From Notolepis coatsorum (Eukaryota; Chordata; Actinopteri; Aulopiformes; Paralepididae), in the NCBI GenBank assembly GCA_963971535.1, contig OZ020590.1, forward strand, positions 152,996,034 through 153,060,033: a stretch of 64,000 nucleotides of DNA. The letters run 5' to 3'. Below, in pieces: positions 20,651 to 30,678 of this stretch (position 1 is its first letter; every line of letters begins with the position of its first letter). Position numbers and translations under genes: made by a program. The notes beneath the pieces are model-generated. The model was not told the origin of the DNA and did no database searches. It was given only the letters and a program-made list of their open reading frames with translations.

Positions 20651-22288
20651 AGGAAAACTCCAACATTTTGGGAAATTAGCTTATTTGCCATCTACCCTGG
20701 AGTTAGACAAGAAGATACGTACCTTTTTCTTCTCTGTGCATGCAGTAGGAGTAGAAAGACGTTGGGAACTAGGCTAATTGTAACTGAGGGGTACAATTCC
20801 CTGACTGTATTGAGAGTATGGTATCATTAAACCACTACTTAGTTATGTACTTTAATTACTGGCCATACAGTACACGGTATATATGGTGAACACCCACACA
20901 ATAATACGGCTTAACAAAGAAAGTCATATTTAGAAGTATTTATTAGCAGAGCAGCAATAGTAGGTTACAATATTGAGAATTATGAATTGCGCTTATATGG
21001 CGAAGAACACTTAAGTAGGTCAAGAGCGTAAGTCCATGAGCATATTAAGATGGGTATAATTAATACCACCTGTAGCATAAGAATTATATAAGGCACACTC
21101 GTAGTCAGCTGGAGATACTAAGGGGGTTCCCTCCGGTTGTAAGCCAGCAGGGGAGAGGAATTGTCGGGAGCAAAAGTCTGGATCAACGAGGAATAAAGAG
21201 ACTCCAGATACAGGAGACGGTGCAATAATCCTTTGGTCCGTAGACAAAGCAACAGCTATACTCCGGTATGCATGGCAGCATGGATGAAAGCTAGCCAGCC
21301 TCTGTGGGTCCTAGAGGCGGGCTCGACGGTGCTCCTCACAGGGTAGATCCCACACAGCAGTGGGGTAGACGGTTCTCTGCTCCAGCAGCCACAGTACCAA
21401 AGCAATATAATCCAGCCGGAAAAGGCTCTGCATTCATCGGTGTAGGTTCTCCGGTGTACATATCCACACGGTTCTCGTCTAGGACTCCTCGGATGGCGGC
21501 ACGAGGTTAGGCCGCCCAGCCTGGATAAGTGCACTAGCTCGGTACGACGAACCGGTGGTAATGCTGGTCACTGTAGAACGGTAGCCGCACGATACATTAT
21601 ACATAATAGACTATTACTTTACAATAGAATAAGTCGAACTCGACGATACAGCGTTAAACTCTGACACTTTAGCTATCAATTTGCACGCGGTTCTCAAGGC
21701 TCTATTTAGGGGCAAAGGGGGCCCACTTCACGGCACGTTGTATCGTGGTGAAGGCTTCAACGTTTTGGTCTAAGTCACTTTTAGGCTAAGTGCTTCTGTA
21801 TCCACCTGCGACGTATTTATACGTAGGGTGAATAATCTAGTGCCAACCTCAGTTCTGTCTCGTATTACTGCGCAAACCTGGGCATGTTGAGACATGTCTT
21901 AGCGGTAGCTTTGAACTCGACATTGGGGGTATGGTCGTTGGCGCCTAGGGGTCGCTGTCCGATAGGAGAACGAATATTATGGTCTGGCCTGTACCTAGGT
22001 ACAGGGATATTCCATGTATATGTACAACGAATATACAAGGGATATCAGACGATATACAAATATTATACAATATATCTCAAGTAATAAATATATATATTCG
22101 GTTTAATCTGACCCTTTGTAACACTAATGGAGGAACCTACTTCCAGTGACTGACGCTAAGCTAGGCTAACGGTGCACGTCTTCCTACTCCTACTGCATGC
22201 ACAGAGAAGAAAAATGTATGTATCTTCTTGTCTAACTCCAGGGTAGATGGCAAATAAGCTCATTTCCCAAAATGTTGGAGTGTTCCTT
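20651..22288. mobile_element. MITE (GGAAAACTCCAACATTTTGG ends) holding a solo LTR
   Basis: The left end (AAGGAAAACTCCAACATTTT) and right end (AAAATGTTGGAGTGTTCCTT) are inverted repeats. The inverted similarity runs about 120 bp inward (CATCTACCCTGGAGTTAGAC, GTGCATGCAGTAGGAGTA). TTAA lies just left of the element (20647-20650), which may hint at a TTAA-targeting (Kolobok or piggyBac-like) family, but the right side is only TTTAAA. Without the LTR inside, the element is about 290 bp. Confidence 0.6.
20779..22123 (-). mobile_element. BEL/Pao solo LTR, minus strand
   Basis: A 1,345-bp LTR in reverse, with TGTAACTGAGGGGTACAATT at one end and GACCCTTTGTAACA at the other, flanked by the 5-bp duplication CTAAT (20774-20778 and 22124-22128). 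Its ends and several internal stretches resemble the LTRs of the element at 5.8-14.7 kb, but it is clearly diverged, so it is an older relative or another subfamily. No interior is present. Confidence 0.85.
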
Positions 22289-22289
22289 T

Positions 22290-22590
22290 AAAGGAGCCGT
22301 AACTTTGCTCAGGGTTTGGTGAATGTCTATATGTCCCAAGTGGGTCACCACTACACCAACATTATGGGTAAAGCTCTTACTGTCTTCTCCAGACTCAGAC
22401 AAGAAGATAGCCTATCTTAGAGTTTTAAGATAGGCCGATACGAAACGTAAATATTCATATATATATATAACATAACATACATTATGTACCTTTTTTCTGT
22501 GGTCGATTAAGGACTTTATTTACATTTTCTGATGAGACCGCATTGAGGTCACGGGCAACTCAGTCATGTGAATCAGTAGGTATTGCTGAT
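22290..22590. other. Unassigned DNA
   Basis: About 300 bp with an AT-rich stretch near 22455-22475 and no recognisable gene. Confidence 0.35.
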
Positions 22591-22599
22591 TGGCTCAAA

Positions 22600-23200
22600 C
22601 AAAGTCTTCGGACTATATCTCTCCTGAATGTAGAAGGTAAGATTTTCTTTAGTATAGTGGCACAGAGGCTAGCAAACTATCTAGAAAGGAATTGGAATTG
22701 AAAGCAGGAATCCCAGGGTTTTCCGGATGCATAGAACACACAAGAGTGATATGGCACCAGATTCAATTAGCCAAGATAGAGAAAAGAGATTTAAATGTGG
22801 TATTTTTTTTAGACCTGGCAAATGTGTTCGGTTCGGTAATGCATAGCCTTATTTGGAGTGCGTTTGATTTCTTTCGAGTTCCAGGGGTGATTGTAAACTT
22901 GGTGGAAGCATACTTCCAAGATATTATAATGTGCTTTAGTACTATACCCATTTTGCTTTAGTACTACCGATTTTACGACAGCATGGCAGAGACTAGAGAT
23001 AGGCATTATGGCAGGGTGTACTATTTCCCCACTAGCATTCACAATGGCGATGGAAGTAATTATTGGTGCCTCAGAATGGGTGGTAGGTGGGGAGAGACGG
23101 CAGGGCGGGATGCGCCTCCCACCTATTAGGGCTTACATGGATGACATGACATTAGTGACCAGGATGCCTGAATACTTTAGACAACAAATGTTTGTTTCCG
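22600..23200 (+). pseudogene. Degenerate reverse transcriptase fragment with a YMDD box
   Basis: Broken frames on the plus strand read, in order, TISLLNVEGKIFFSIVAQRL, AGIPGFSGCIEHT, FFLDLANVFGSVMHSLIW, GIMAGCTISPLAFTMAMEV and RAYMDDMTLVTRM. These correspond to fingers, motif A, motif B (here AGCTISPLA instead of PQG) and the catalytic YMDD of a reverse transcriptase. It differs from the FADD/YADD LINEs elsewhere in the window, and I cannot name its family. Several frame changes and missing stretches make it non-functional. Confidence 0.7.
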
Positions 23201-23369
23201 CGTCTCTGATTGGCCAGGTCATTTCTGGTCATGTGACATGTACATTTGAAGATTAGTTTCAATAAAGGCGGGGAGGATTATTTGACGTGTGATGAGTGTT
23301 TTATTTCCCTCTTGGTTTTTCTCTTTATTTTTTGTTGTGTTTTTAGAAGACGACGATTATAATGCCATT

Positions 23370-23622
23370 GTGGTGCGACAGCCGCTCAGGATGTATAGCG
23401 GTCGTCTGGTAATCAGACGGTTCCTGGTTCGATTCCGGCTCCTCCCGGGCAGCGTGTCGAGGAGCGAGACACTTTAACCCCTAACTGCTCCCGATGAGCA
23501 GGTTGGCACCTTGCATGGTTGCCTCTGCCGTCAGTGTGTGAATGGGTGAATGTGAGGCATAAGTTGTAAAGCGCTTTGGGAAAAAAGCTGTTATATAAAA
23601 ATGCAGTCCATTTACCATTGGA
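23370..23622 (+). mobile_element. tRNA-derived SINE, copy in X1
   Basis: tRNA-like head with a B-box (GGTTCGATTCC at about 23429), then GGCAGCGTGTCGAGGAGCGA, a body with GGTTGGCACCTTGCATGG and GTGTGTGAATGGGTGAATGT, and an end with AAAGCGCTTTGGG and AATGCAGTCCATTTACCAT. This layout is common in fish SINEs. No coding capacity. Confidence 0.75.
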
Positions 23623-23999
23623 AAATGGTCTTTCTTCATATCCATCCTAGGCACACATTCTCTAAAAAAAATTATTCCAGATAGCACAGCATCACCCACA
23701 GGGCCAAGGGCACTGAAAGGCTTCAAAACACAATGAGAAGCATTCCTACACTAATATAGTCTTTAATGTCCATAGAAAGCAAGTTACAAACACCCCTTGG
23801 CAGGTATATGCAAAAAGCACGCCTGGTTTTAAATCAAGGCTTGGTTGATCAACTAATCAAGAGCACCTGCATCAATTAACTCCTGACAAACAAGACGTTT
23901 GAAATGAATGTAGCGCTAGATTATTGTGACACATGAATAGTGAAATATAGACCAGATGTAGCCTACAAACGTGCTCAAACAATCTACATTAACATTTAT

Positions 24000-24180
24000 A
24001 AGAGAACGTGGGTGTATGAAGGAGTCTCGCCTTCACAGATGGTGGTTACCGTAGATATAACACCAGCCACCCTTCAGTCACCAGCTCACAGATGGAATAC
24101 ACACTCATGTGGGTGCCGGGGATCGAACCGGCGACCTTTTGGTTACCGGTTGGCCTCTCCAGGCCGTTCCTGCCAGTGAT
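24000..24180 (-). mobile_element. tRNA-like SINE, minus strand, copy in X1
   Basis: Read on the minus strand from about 24180: a tRNA-like segment GGCCAACCGGTAACCAAAAG followed by the B-box GGTTCGATCCCCGGCACCCA, then a unique body ending near ATACACCCACGTTCTC. It does not fold as a complete tRNA gene as far as I can tell, so I do not call a tRNA. Confidence 0.55.
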
Positions 24181-24348
24181 TTCACAAGGGGTCATGAGTT
24201 CCGTTCCTTCTTCAGTGGTTCGTAAACCCTATCAGAGGGACACTTTCACAGCACCTTGATAATATGGTCAGAATCTTGTCTGAATCGTCATTCTTAACAA
24301 TGGTGCCAGAGCGCCATCTGCAGGTGCCTTGAAATACTACCGTGTGTA

Positions 24349-25530
24349 ATATGAATGAATGAATGAATGAATGAAAACTTTATTTAACAGATTGCAGAAT
24401 GGGTACAATACAGTACGGCTCAATACATACAATTGTTAAGGGGATGCAGACCTGAGAAAGACGTTTGTCTTGTTTCCATCAGGGTCCCCCATTTTCAATT
24501 CATATAGACATTTATGACATACACAACATACATGACATTTATGGCATAGGGACATATAGGTATTTAGTACTGATACATTTGTGACATAGGCGGTATTCAA
24601 ATATACAGTACTGTTACCCCTAGATCCTGACAGAGTATATACATATGATGGGGAGGGGACTGTACATTAGGAGGGGGTGGGTGGGTGGGAGGGAAATATA
24701 CATACGGCGGGGAGGGAATATATACATGCGGTGGGGAGGAGACTGTCTATTAGGAGGTGGTGGGGGTTTTGGGCATTTACGGTGGCCAGTTTCGAATTGC
24801 AGCCTCCCGTAGGTGCTCTTTAAGAGCGGTTTTGAATGTGGGCAGGGATTCACATTCCTTTACAGCTTTGGGTAGGGCGTTCCACATTGTTGTGGCATAA
24901 TTGCGAAACGTGTTTAGTCCCTTGTTTGAGCCGAATCTGGGTTTAACATGATTTGTTGAGCTTCCTCTGGTGTAGTGGTTGTGGTGTTCACTGACCTTTG
25001 GGAAGTATTTTGACATGTACATGGGCACCCCGGTCGTATAGTGTATCTTGTAGACCAGGCCCATTGCAAGTTGCTGTACTCTGTCGTCTACTCTAAGCCA
25101 TCCTAGGTTGGCAAAGTGGGCAGGGGTGAGGTGGGTTCTGGGGTTCAGGTCAAGTAGTAGTCTGACCAGTTTGTTTTGTGATGTTTGTAATTTTGTTTTA
25201 AGCGCCTTTGAGGTGCTTTGGTACCATGAGGTGCACGCATAGTCATAGTACCCTTGAATGAGTGCTCCTGCCAGAGTCTTCAGGGTATTCTTGTTTACCA
25301 GAGAGGAGATCCGGTACAAGAATCTAGTTCGTTGGTTGACTTTTTCTATTACATTGGATGCCATTTTGTCACAGGAAAGATTTGCCTCTAGGATGGAACC
25401 CAGGTAGGTAATTTCGTCTTTCCTTGTGACAATATTGTCACCCACTGTAACTGAGTGAGTGGCTTGAATTCTCAGATTAAAGGTCGAATCTGTAAATGTA
25501 TTTGACCACATACATTTTAGATGTACACTG
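24349..25530 (-). mobile_element. LINE-A copy c, minus strand
   Basis: Best LINE-A copy on this strand: (GAAT)n tail at 24352-24374, 3' UTR, then an open polymerase C-terminal frame at 25511-24777. It is 5'-truncated. In the X2 duplication only its 5' edge remains (55281-55345). Confidence 0.9.
24777..25511 (-). CDS. LINE-A polymerase, C-terminal part
   Basis: A 244-codon frame with the thumb and C-terminal region of a Jockey-group LINE polymerase: EITYLGSILEANLSCDKM, LKTLAGALIQGYYDYACTSW, KLQTSQNKLVRLLLDLNPRT, GLNTFRNYATTMWNALPKAV, ending REAAIRNWPP. The catalytic palm motifs and endonuclease are not present, so no activity is expected. The same C-terminal layout occurs in LINE-B, so the two families are related. 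Confidence 0.85.
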   Translation of the reverse strand: MWSNTFTDSTFNLRIQATHSVTVGDNIVTRKDEITYLGSILEANLSCDKMASNVIEKVNQRTRFLYRISSLVNKNTLKTLAGALIQGYYDYACTSWYQSTSKALKTKLQTSQNKLVRLLLDLNPRTHLTPAHFANLGWLRVDDRVQQLAMGLVYKIHYTTGVPMYMSKYFPKVSEHHNHYTRGSSTNHVKPRFGSNKGLNTFRNYATTMWNALPKAVKECESLPTFKTALKEHLREAAIRNWPP

Positions 25531-25781
25531 TATGTGCATAGATTCTTGAGTTTGACTTGTAGATGGAAAACAATTATTAATTATTATTATTGCTTCTGAA
25601 ATAATGTCTAAAGCTCTAAAGTCTAAAGCTCTCCTCCAATAATTAATGAAGTTAAATAGCCTGGAACATTGATAGAAAAAATATAATTTTATGTCAAAGT
25701 TCACCATTCTATCTATGCTTGACTATGTAGGGATATCTGATTCGGAAATTCACCAAAACACTCTCTCTCTCTAATGCACAC

Positions 25782-26136
25782 TAGGGGTGTAAAGGTACAC
25801 GTATCCGTACCGAACCGTTTCAGTGTGTACCATACCGTACCGAACGGCTGTGTACCGAACGAATACAACGGTATGTTTAGCCACTGGGGGCTGTTTTTTT
25901 CACAATCTAATATAATTATTATTATTTTATTTTCTTTACAAGTCGATTATTAATTTCAATATAGAATATTTGTTGACAGCCCTACAAGTACAATTAGTTA
26001 CTGCACACTACATCCCCCCCGAGTGGAACATGGAAAGCCAAACTTTCCCCCACTGTAGCGAAAACCCGTAACGAACCGTGACTTCAAAACCGAGGTACGT
26101 ACCGAACCGTGGTTTTTGTGTACCGTTACACCCCTA
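25782..26136. mobile_element. hAT-like MITE, copy in X1
   Basis: Ends TAGGGGTGTAAAGGTACACG and TGTGTACCGTTACACCCCTA are inverted repeats, and several inner GTACCGAACCG motifs are shared in reverse orientation. The TAGGG end fits hAT-type elements. The flanking bases do not match, so no target duplication can be shown. Confidence 0.7.
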
Positions 26137-26301
26137 CTAGTTACTATATGTATATCTGTAAATATCTCTTACCTACTCTTACTAGTTACGCTGCTGGCCA
26201 GTATGACTTACTACCATAGTGTCTTTATACCTGTATCACTGTACATATTAATACTTAATACTACAACTCTGTACATACATCTGATTAGCACTAATACTAA
26301 T

Positions 26302-26413
26302 CAGTGGCTCGGGAGGTAGTGCAGTCATCTGGTAATCTGGAGGTTCCCAGTTCGATTCCCCTTCTCCCGGGCAGCGTGTCGAAGTGTCCTTGAGCAAGAC
26401 ACTTAACCCCTAA
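26302..26413 (+). mobile_element. tRNA-derived SINE head, copy in X1
   Basis: GGCTCGGGAGGTAGTGCAGT with the B-box AGTTCGATTCC, then GGCAGCGTGTCGAAGTGTCC and GAGCAAGACACTTAACCCC. It is the same type as the SINE at 23370 but only the head remains. Confidence 0.65.
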
Positions 26414-26544
26414 CTTAACCCCATTGCAGTAGTCGAGGGAGGCGAGACGTGACTGTTGATTGGACGAGGAGTTGGGTGGCTTCATTTGTCAGCAAGGGGC
26501 GGATCCTTCTGCCGTTGCTCAGGAGGAACATTCCATGCAGGGCA

Positions 26545-27915
26545 GGGATACAAACTGGTCAGACTACTGCTTGACCTTACTCCTAGAACCCACCTCACCC
26601 CTGCCCACTTTGACAACCTAGGATGGCTTAGAGTAGACGACAGAGTACAGCAACTTGCAATGGGCCTGGTCTACAAGATACACTACACGACTAAAGTACC
26701 CATGTACATGTCAAAATACTTCCCAAAGGCCAGTGAATACCACGATCACAACACCAGAGGGAGCTCCACAAATCATGTCAAACCCAGATTCGGCTCAAAC
26801 AAGGGACTAAACACGTTTCGCAATTATGCCACATCAATGTGGAACGCCCTACCCACAGCTGTAAAGGAATGTGAATCACTACCCACTTTCAAAGAGCACC
26901 TACGGGAGACTGCAGTTGGAAACTGGCCCCTGTAAATGTCTAAACCCAACCCCCTCCAATGTACAGTAAATGTCCTAACCCAATAATACACAAGACCCTC
27001 TTCTTAAATCAAATCAAATCAAATTTATTTATAAGGCCCAACAACACACGTTAATGTCCCCATGGGCCGTACAGGTCTTCTTTAAACAAGTCAAGAAGAA
27101 AACATAACAATAAGTCAAGAACAGAACAAGGACACCATAAGGTCCAACAAATTAAAAATAAATGCAAATAAATGAAAGAATGCAAGCACTCCCAGACATA
27201 CCCCACGCGAAGGTAAGGAAAAACTCACTAAAACCTAACAATAGGTAAAAATGCTCCACAGGCAGTGTGGAGGAGAGAAACCTTAGAAGGGCCATTCAAG
27301 GGGGGATCTCCCTTCTTAGATGTCGGTGATAGTAGTGTTGCAGACGGACAGTTGGTAAGCATGCACTCAAGTGTGTAGTGAAACACAGATGAGTGCATGC
27401 AATAGCAACTGAACATTTTGAAAGATTGAAGATAGAGCTGATAGCGAATCTATTTGAGGCACAGGGGCGGCGCAGAGAGGGTCGCGTCCTCCCCGGACCT
27501 CCTCTTGGGACCAAGTAAGGTTTAGTCGATATTCCAATGTACAGTTTTGCTTGTACAGTTTCCCCCACCCACCTCCAATGTACAGTTCCCCCCCCCCACC
27601 TACCCAACCTCCTCCAATGTACAGTTTCTACGTCAAATGTATATACTCTCTTTTTTAGACTCTTTTTGTATCACAAACAGTACTGTATTTGTAAATCTGG
27701 TATGTCATAAATGTATAGATGTAGCAGTACTGTCTATCTGTATGTTGTGTATGTCATATATGTTATGATGAATTGAAAATGGGGGACCCTGATGTAAACA
27801 AGACGAAAGTCTTTCTCTGGTCTGCATCCCCTTAACAATTATGTGTATTAAGCTGTACTGTATTGTACCCATTCTGCAATCTGTTAATAAAGTTTTCAAT
27901 CAATCAATCAATCAT
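26545..27915 (+). mobile_element. LINE-A copy d, plus strand, split by a later insertion
   Basis: Polymerase C-terminus from KLVRLLLDLTPRTHLTPAHF to VGNWPL and a stop (about 26550-26935), then the 3' UTR to about 27000, a foreign segment at 27003-27500, and the rest of the UTR with a (CAAT)n tail at 27896-27915. A few codons are missing near the end compared with copy c (FKEHL where copy c has FKTALKEHL). Confidence 0.85.
27003..27500 (-). mobile_element. Short retroposon inserted in LINE-A copy d
   Basis: Absent from X2. It begins with AAATC repeats (the tail of a minus-strand element) and is flanked by CCTCTT (26997-27002 and 27501-27506). The minus strand contains GGTTTCTCTCCTCCACACTG and GAGTTTTTCCTTACC, which resembles the 3' end of common fish retroposons. 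No open frame; family uncertain. Confidence 0.65.
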
Positions 27916-28179
27916 ACACGGCACACTGAGGCCTATACAACAAACTGACCGGATCTTCCTTTATTCATTATGTTGATTGTACTGTAGCACTATTTTACTC
28001 TGTCCATTCTATTGCATAATTTTACTATCTATTCTATTCTACTATTCTATTATTGCACTGTATTATTTTACTCTGTCTATTGCTTTTTATTACAGGTTCA
28101 AAACTGTCAGGTATTAAACTGTGTGGGTATCAAACAAGAGACTGTCAGGCTTTAAAACTGTGTAGGAACCAGGCCTAGA

Positions 28180-28391
28180 ACTGCACCCTGAGAGAGGGAA
28201 CTGCACTCTGAGAGGGAACTGCACTCTGAGAGGGAACTGCACCATGAGAGAGGGAACTGCACCCTGAGAGAGAACTGGACCCTGAGAGGTAACTGCACTC
28301 TGAGAGGGAACTGCACCCTGGGAGGGAACTGCACCCTGAGAGGGAACTGCACTCTGAGAGGGAACTGCACCCTGAGAGGGAACTGCACTCT
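28180..28391. repeat. 18-bp minisatellite, left part
   Basis: Units of GGAACTGCACCCTGAGAG (variants CTCTG, GAGAGAG). The array is interrupted at 28392 by a Rex1-type LINE and resumes at about 30099. In X2 (57420-57528) it is short and unbroken. Confidence 0.9.
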
Positions 28392-30104
28392 GTTTCAAGT
28401 TCAAGTTTCAAGTTTCTTTAATAGTTGTCATACAGAAGTACAGAATACTTTTGTACAAAATGCTTCTTACTGTTGCGCTCCAGAGACTGTGCAAGACAAG
28501 ATAAGTATGAAATAAAAACATAGTAAAATTAGAAGTAAAAAAAAAAATAAAAAAAAAGAGGTCACAGTGTTCAGTTTAGACATATGTACAATGTTCGATG
28601 CAGAATAGACGTAGTTACCATACAATATACAATACTGTGCAGTGTACTAATATACAATACTATATAGTGCAAGGCAGAAATGGAGAAATGGGACGAGGTG
28701 CAATTTAGGTACAATTCACAGTAGGTGTACGAGTTGTAGTGCAAATCCTTTATCAATAAATATAAAGTGTAAGTGTGTTTGTGTGATCTAAAGTGTGGAG
28801 AGTGGGTGCTGCAGTGTGTTGTTTGTTTGAGTGAGTGTGTGCGTGTGGGTGTGTGTGCTGTGTGCATTTGATGGTTGTTGCATAGTGATTATTGTTCGTT
28901 TAGCGATTATTGTTCGTTTAGCAGCCTGATGGCCTGGGGATAGAAGCTTCTTCTGAGTCTTTCTGTGCTCGCCTTAAGACTCCGGTATCGCTTGCCTGAC
29001 CGCAGCAGTTCAAAGAGGCAGTTGTTCGGGTGGCTCGAGTCCTTAATAATTCTCTTAGCCTTCCCCTTGCACCGCTTGTTGTAAATGTTCTGGAGGGTGG
29101 GAAGCCCCCCTCCAATTGTGCGTTCGGCTGAACGTGTCACTCTTTGTAGTCTGCTACGGTCTTGTGCAGTGCTATTCCCAAACCAGGAGGTGATGTTGCC
29201 GGTCAGGATGCTCTCTATTGTACATGAGTAGAAGTTCCTAAGGATCTTCTGACTGACTTGGAACTTCCTTAGGCGCCTGAGGAAGTAGAGGCGTTGTCGT
29301 GCCTTCTTCACAACACTGTCAATGTGTGTGGTCCATGTCAAGTCCTCGGATATGTGGGCTCCGAGGTACTTGAAACTGTTCACTCTCTCAACCGGTGCCC
29401 CGTCGATGCTGAGGGGGCTGTAGTCCTTGACCCCCGACCTCCTGAAGTCCACAATCATCTCTTTTGTTTAGCTGACGTTCAGGGAGAGGCAGTTCTCCTG
29501 ACACCACTGTGACAGGTTCTCTACCTCTTCCAGGTAGGCCCTTTCGTCGTTGGCAGAGATCAGGCCCACCACTACTGTGTCATCAGCAAATTTGATGATG
29601 GTGTTGTTGTTCCGCTGTGCTACGCAGTCATGTGTGTACAGGGAGTAGAGGAGGGGGCTCAGAACACAGCCCTGGGGGGCCCCTATGTTGAGCGTGATGG
29701 ATGAGGAGGTGCAGTTGCCGGCTCTTACCACCTGGGGTCTGCCCGTCAGGAAGTCCAAGACCCACTGGCACAGGTCATAGTTCAAGCCCAGGTCCCTGAG
29801 CTTGGCTATGAGTTTGGAGGGGACTATGGTATTGAATGCTGAGCTGTAGTCGATGAACAGCATTCTCACATAGTTCCCCTGCCTCTTGTCCAGGTGTGAT
29901 GCTGCTGTGTGCAGCACATGGGCTATGGCGTCCTCCGTGGACCTGTTGGGGCGATATGCAAATTGCAGAGGGTCCAGGTTGATGGGGAGGGAGGAACAGA
30001 TGTAGCCCTTCACTAGCTTCTCAAAGCACTTCATGGCTATGGAGGTGAGGGCTACAGGGCGGTAGTCGTTGAGGCAAGCGGGCGTAGATTTTTTGGGTTT
30101 TCTG
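28392..30104 (-). mobile_element. Rex1/Babar-type LINE inside the 18-bp minisatellite
   Basis: Minus-strand, 5'-truncated LINE with a TTTCAAG-type tail (28392-28420), a 3' UTR and reverse transcriptase sequence from about 30100 down to 28907. Absent from X2, so it inserted after the duplication or was lost there. Because the minisatellite is on both sides, target duplications cannot be told from repeat units. Confidence 0.88.
28907..30099 (-). CDS. Rex1-type LINE reverse transcriptase (broken)
   Basis: Palm motifs in order: [56 protein letters not shown] (motif A), [19 protein letters not shown] (motif B), [12 protein letters not shown] (motif C), then SLNVS. At that point a stop (about 29468) interrupts the frame. 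The frame then continues [12 protein letters not shown].. through [16 protein letters not shown] and [13 protein letters not shown]. The endonuclease part is missing. The KFADD core and LLRSGKRYR tail fit the fish Rex1/Babar lineage. Confidence 0.85.
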
Positions 30105-30336
30105 AGAGAGGGAACTGCACCCTGAGAGGGAACTGCACTCTGAGAGGGAACTGCACCCTGAGAGGGAACTGCACCCTGAGAGGGAACTGTACTCTGATAG
30201 GGAACTGTACTCTGAGAGGGAACTGCACCCTGAGAGAGGGAACTGCACTCTGAGAGGGAACTGCACTCTGAGAGAGGGAACTGCACCCTGAGAGGGAACT
30301 GCACCCTGAGAGAGGGAACTGCACTCTGAGAGGGAG
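30099..30336. repeat. 18-bp minisatellite, right part
   Basis: Continuation of the array interrupted by the Rex1-type LINE. It ends at GGGAGGTTCGAAGGGTC, which is also the right border in X2. Confidence 0.9.
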
Positions 30337-30678
30337 GTTCGAAGGGTCAAAGTGGGTATAAGACAGGAGGGAAGACTGTCAAGTTTTAAACTGTGGATAC
30401 CAAACAGAGAAGGTAAAGACGACTTTGAACTGTTGAACAGTAATCCAGAACTATTTTATTGCACTGTAAAAAAAAAATACAAATAATAATTTGCATGGAA
30501 TAGCGCACAAACGAAAGTATGTAGAAATTAGCTGGTTAGTCAGTCTTGGACTATAAACAATGCCTGTCAAATGAGCCATACTATTGTCTCCATGGCTATA
30601 ATACAGAACACACAATGGGTCCGCAAACATCGCTAAAATGGTCAATAACGCTGGCGCCATTGAGTAAAGATGGGAAAA

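Noticed and set aside
24050-24180. Possible tRNA gene on the minus strand
   Set aside because: Only the B-box half is convincing. It is repeated at 54.9-55.1 kb with a shared SINE-like body, so it is a tRNA-derived repeat.
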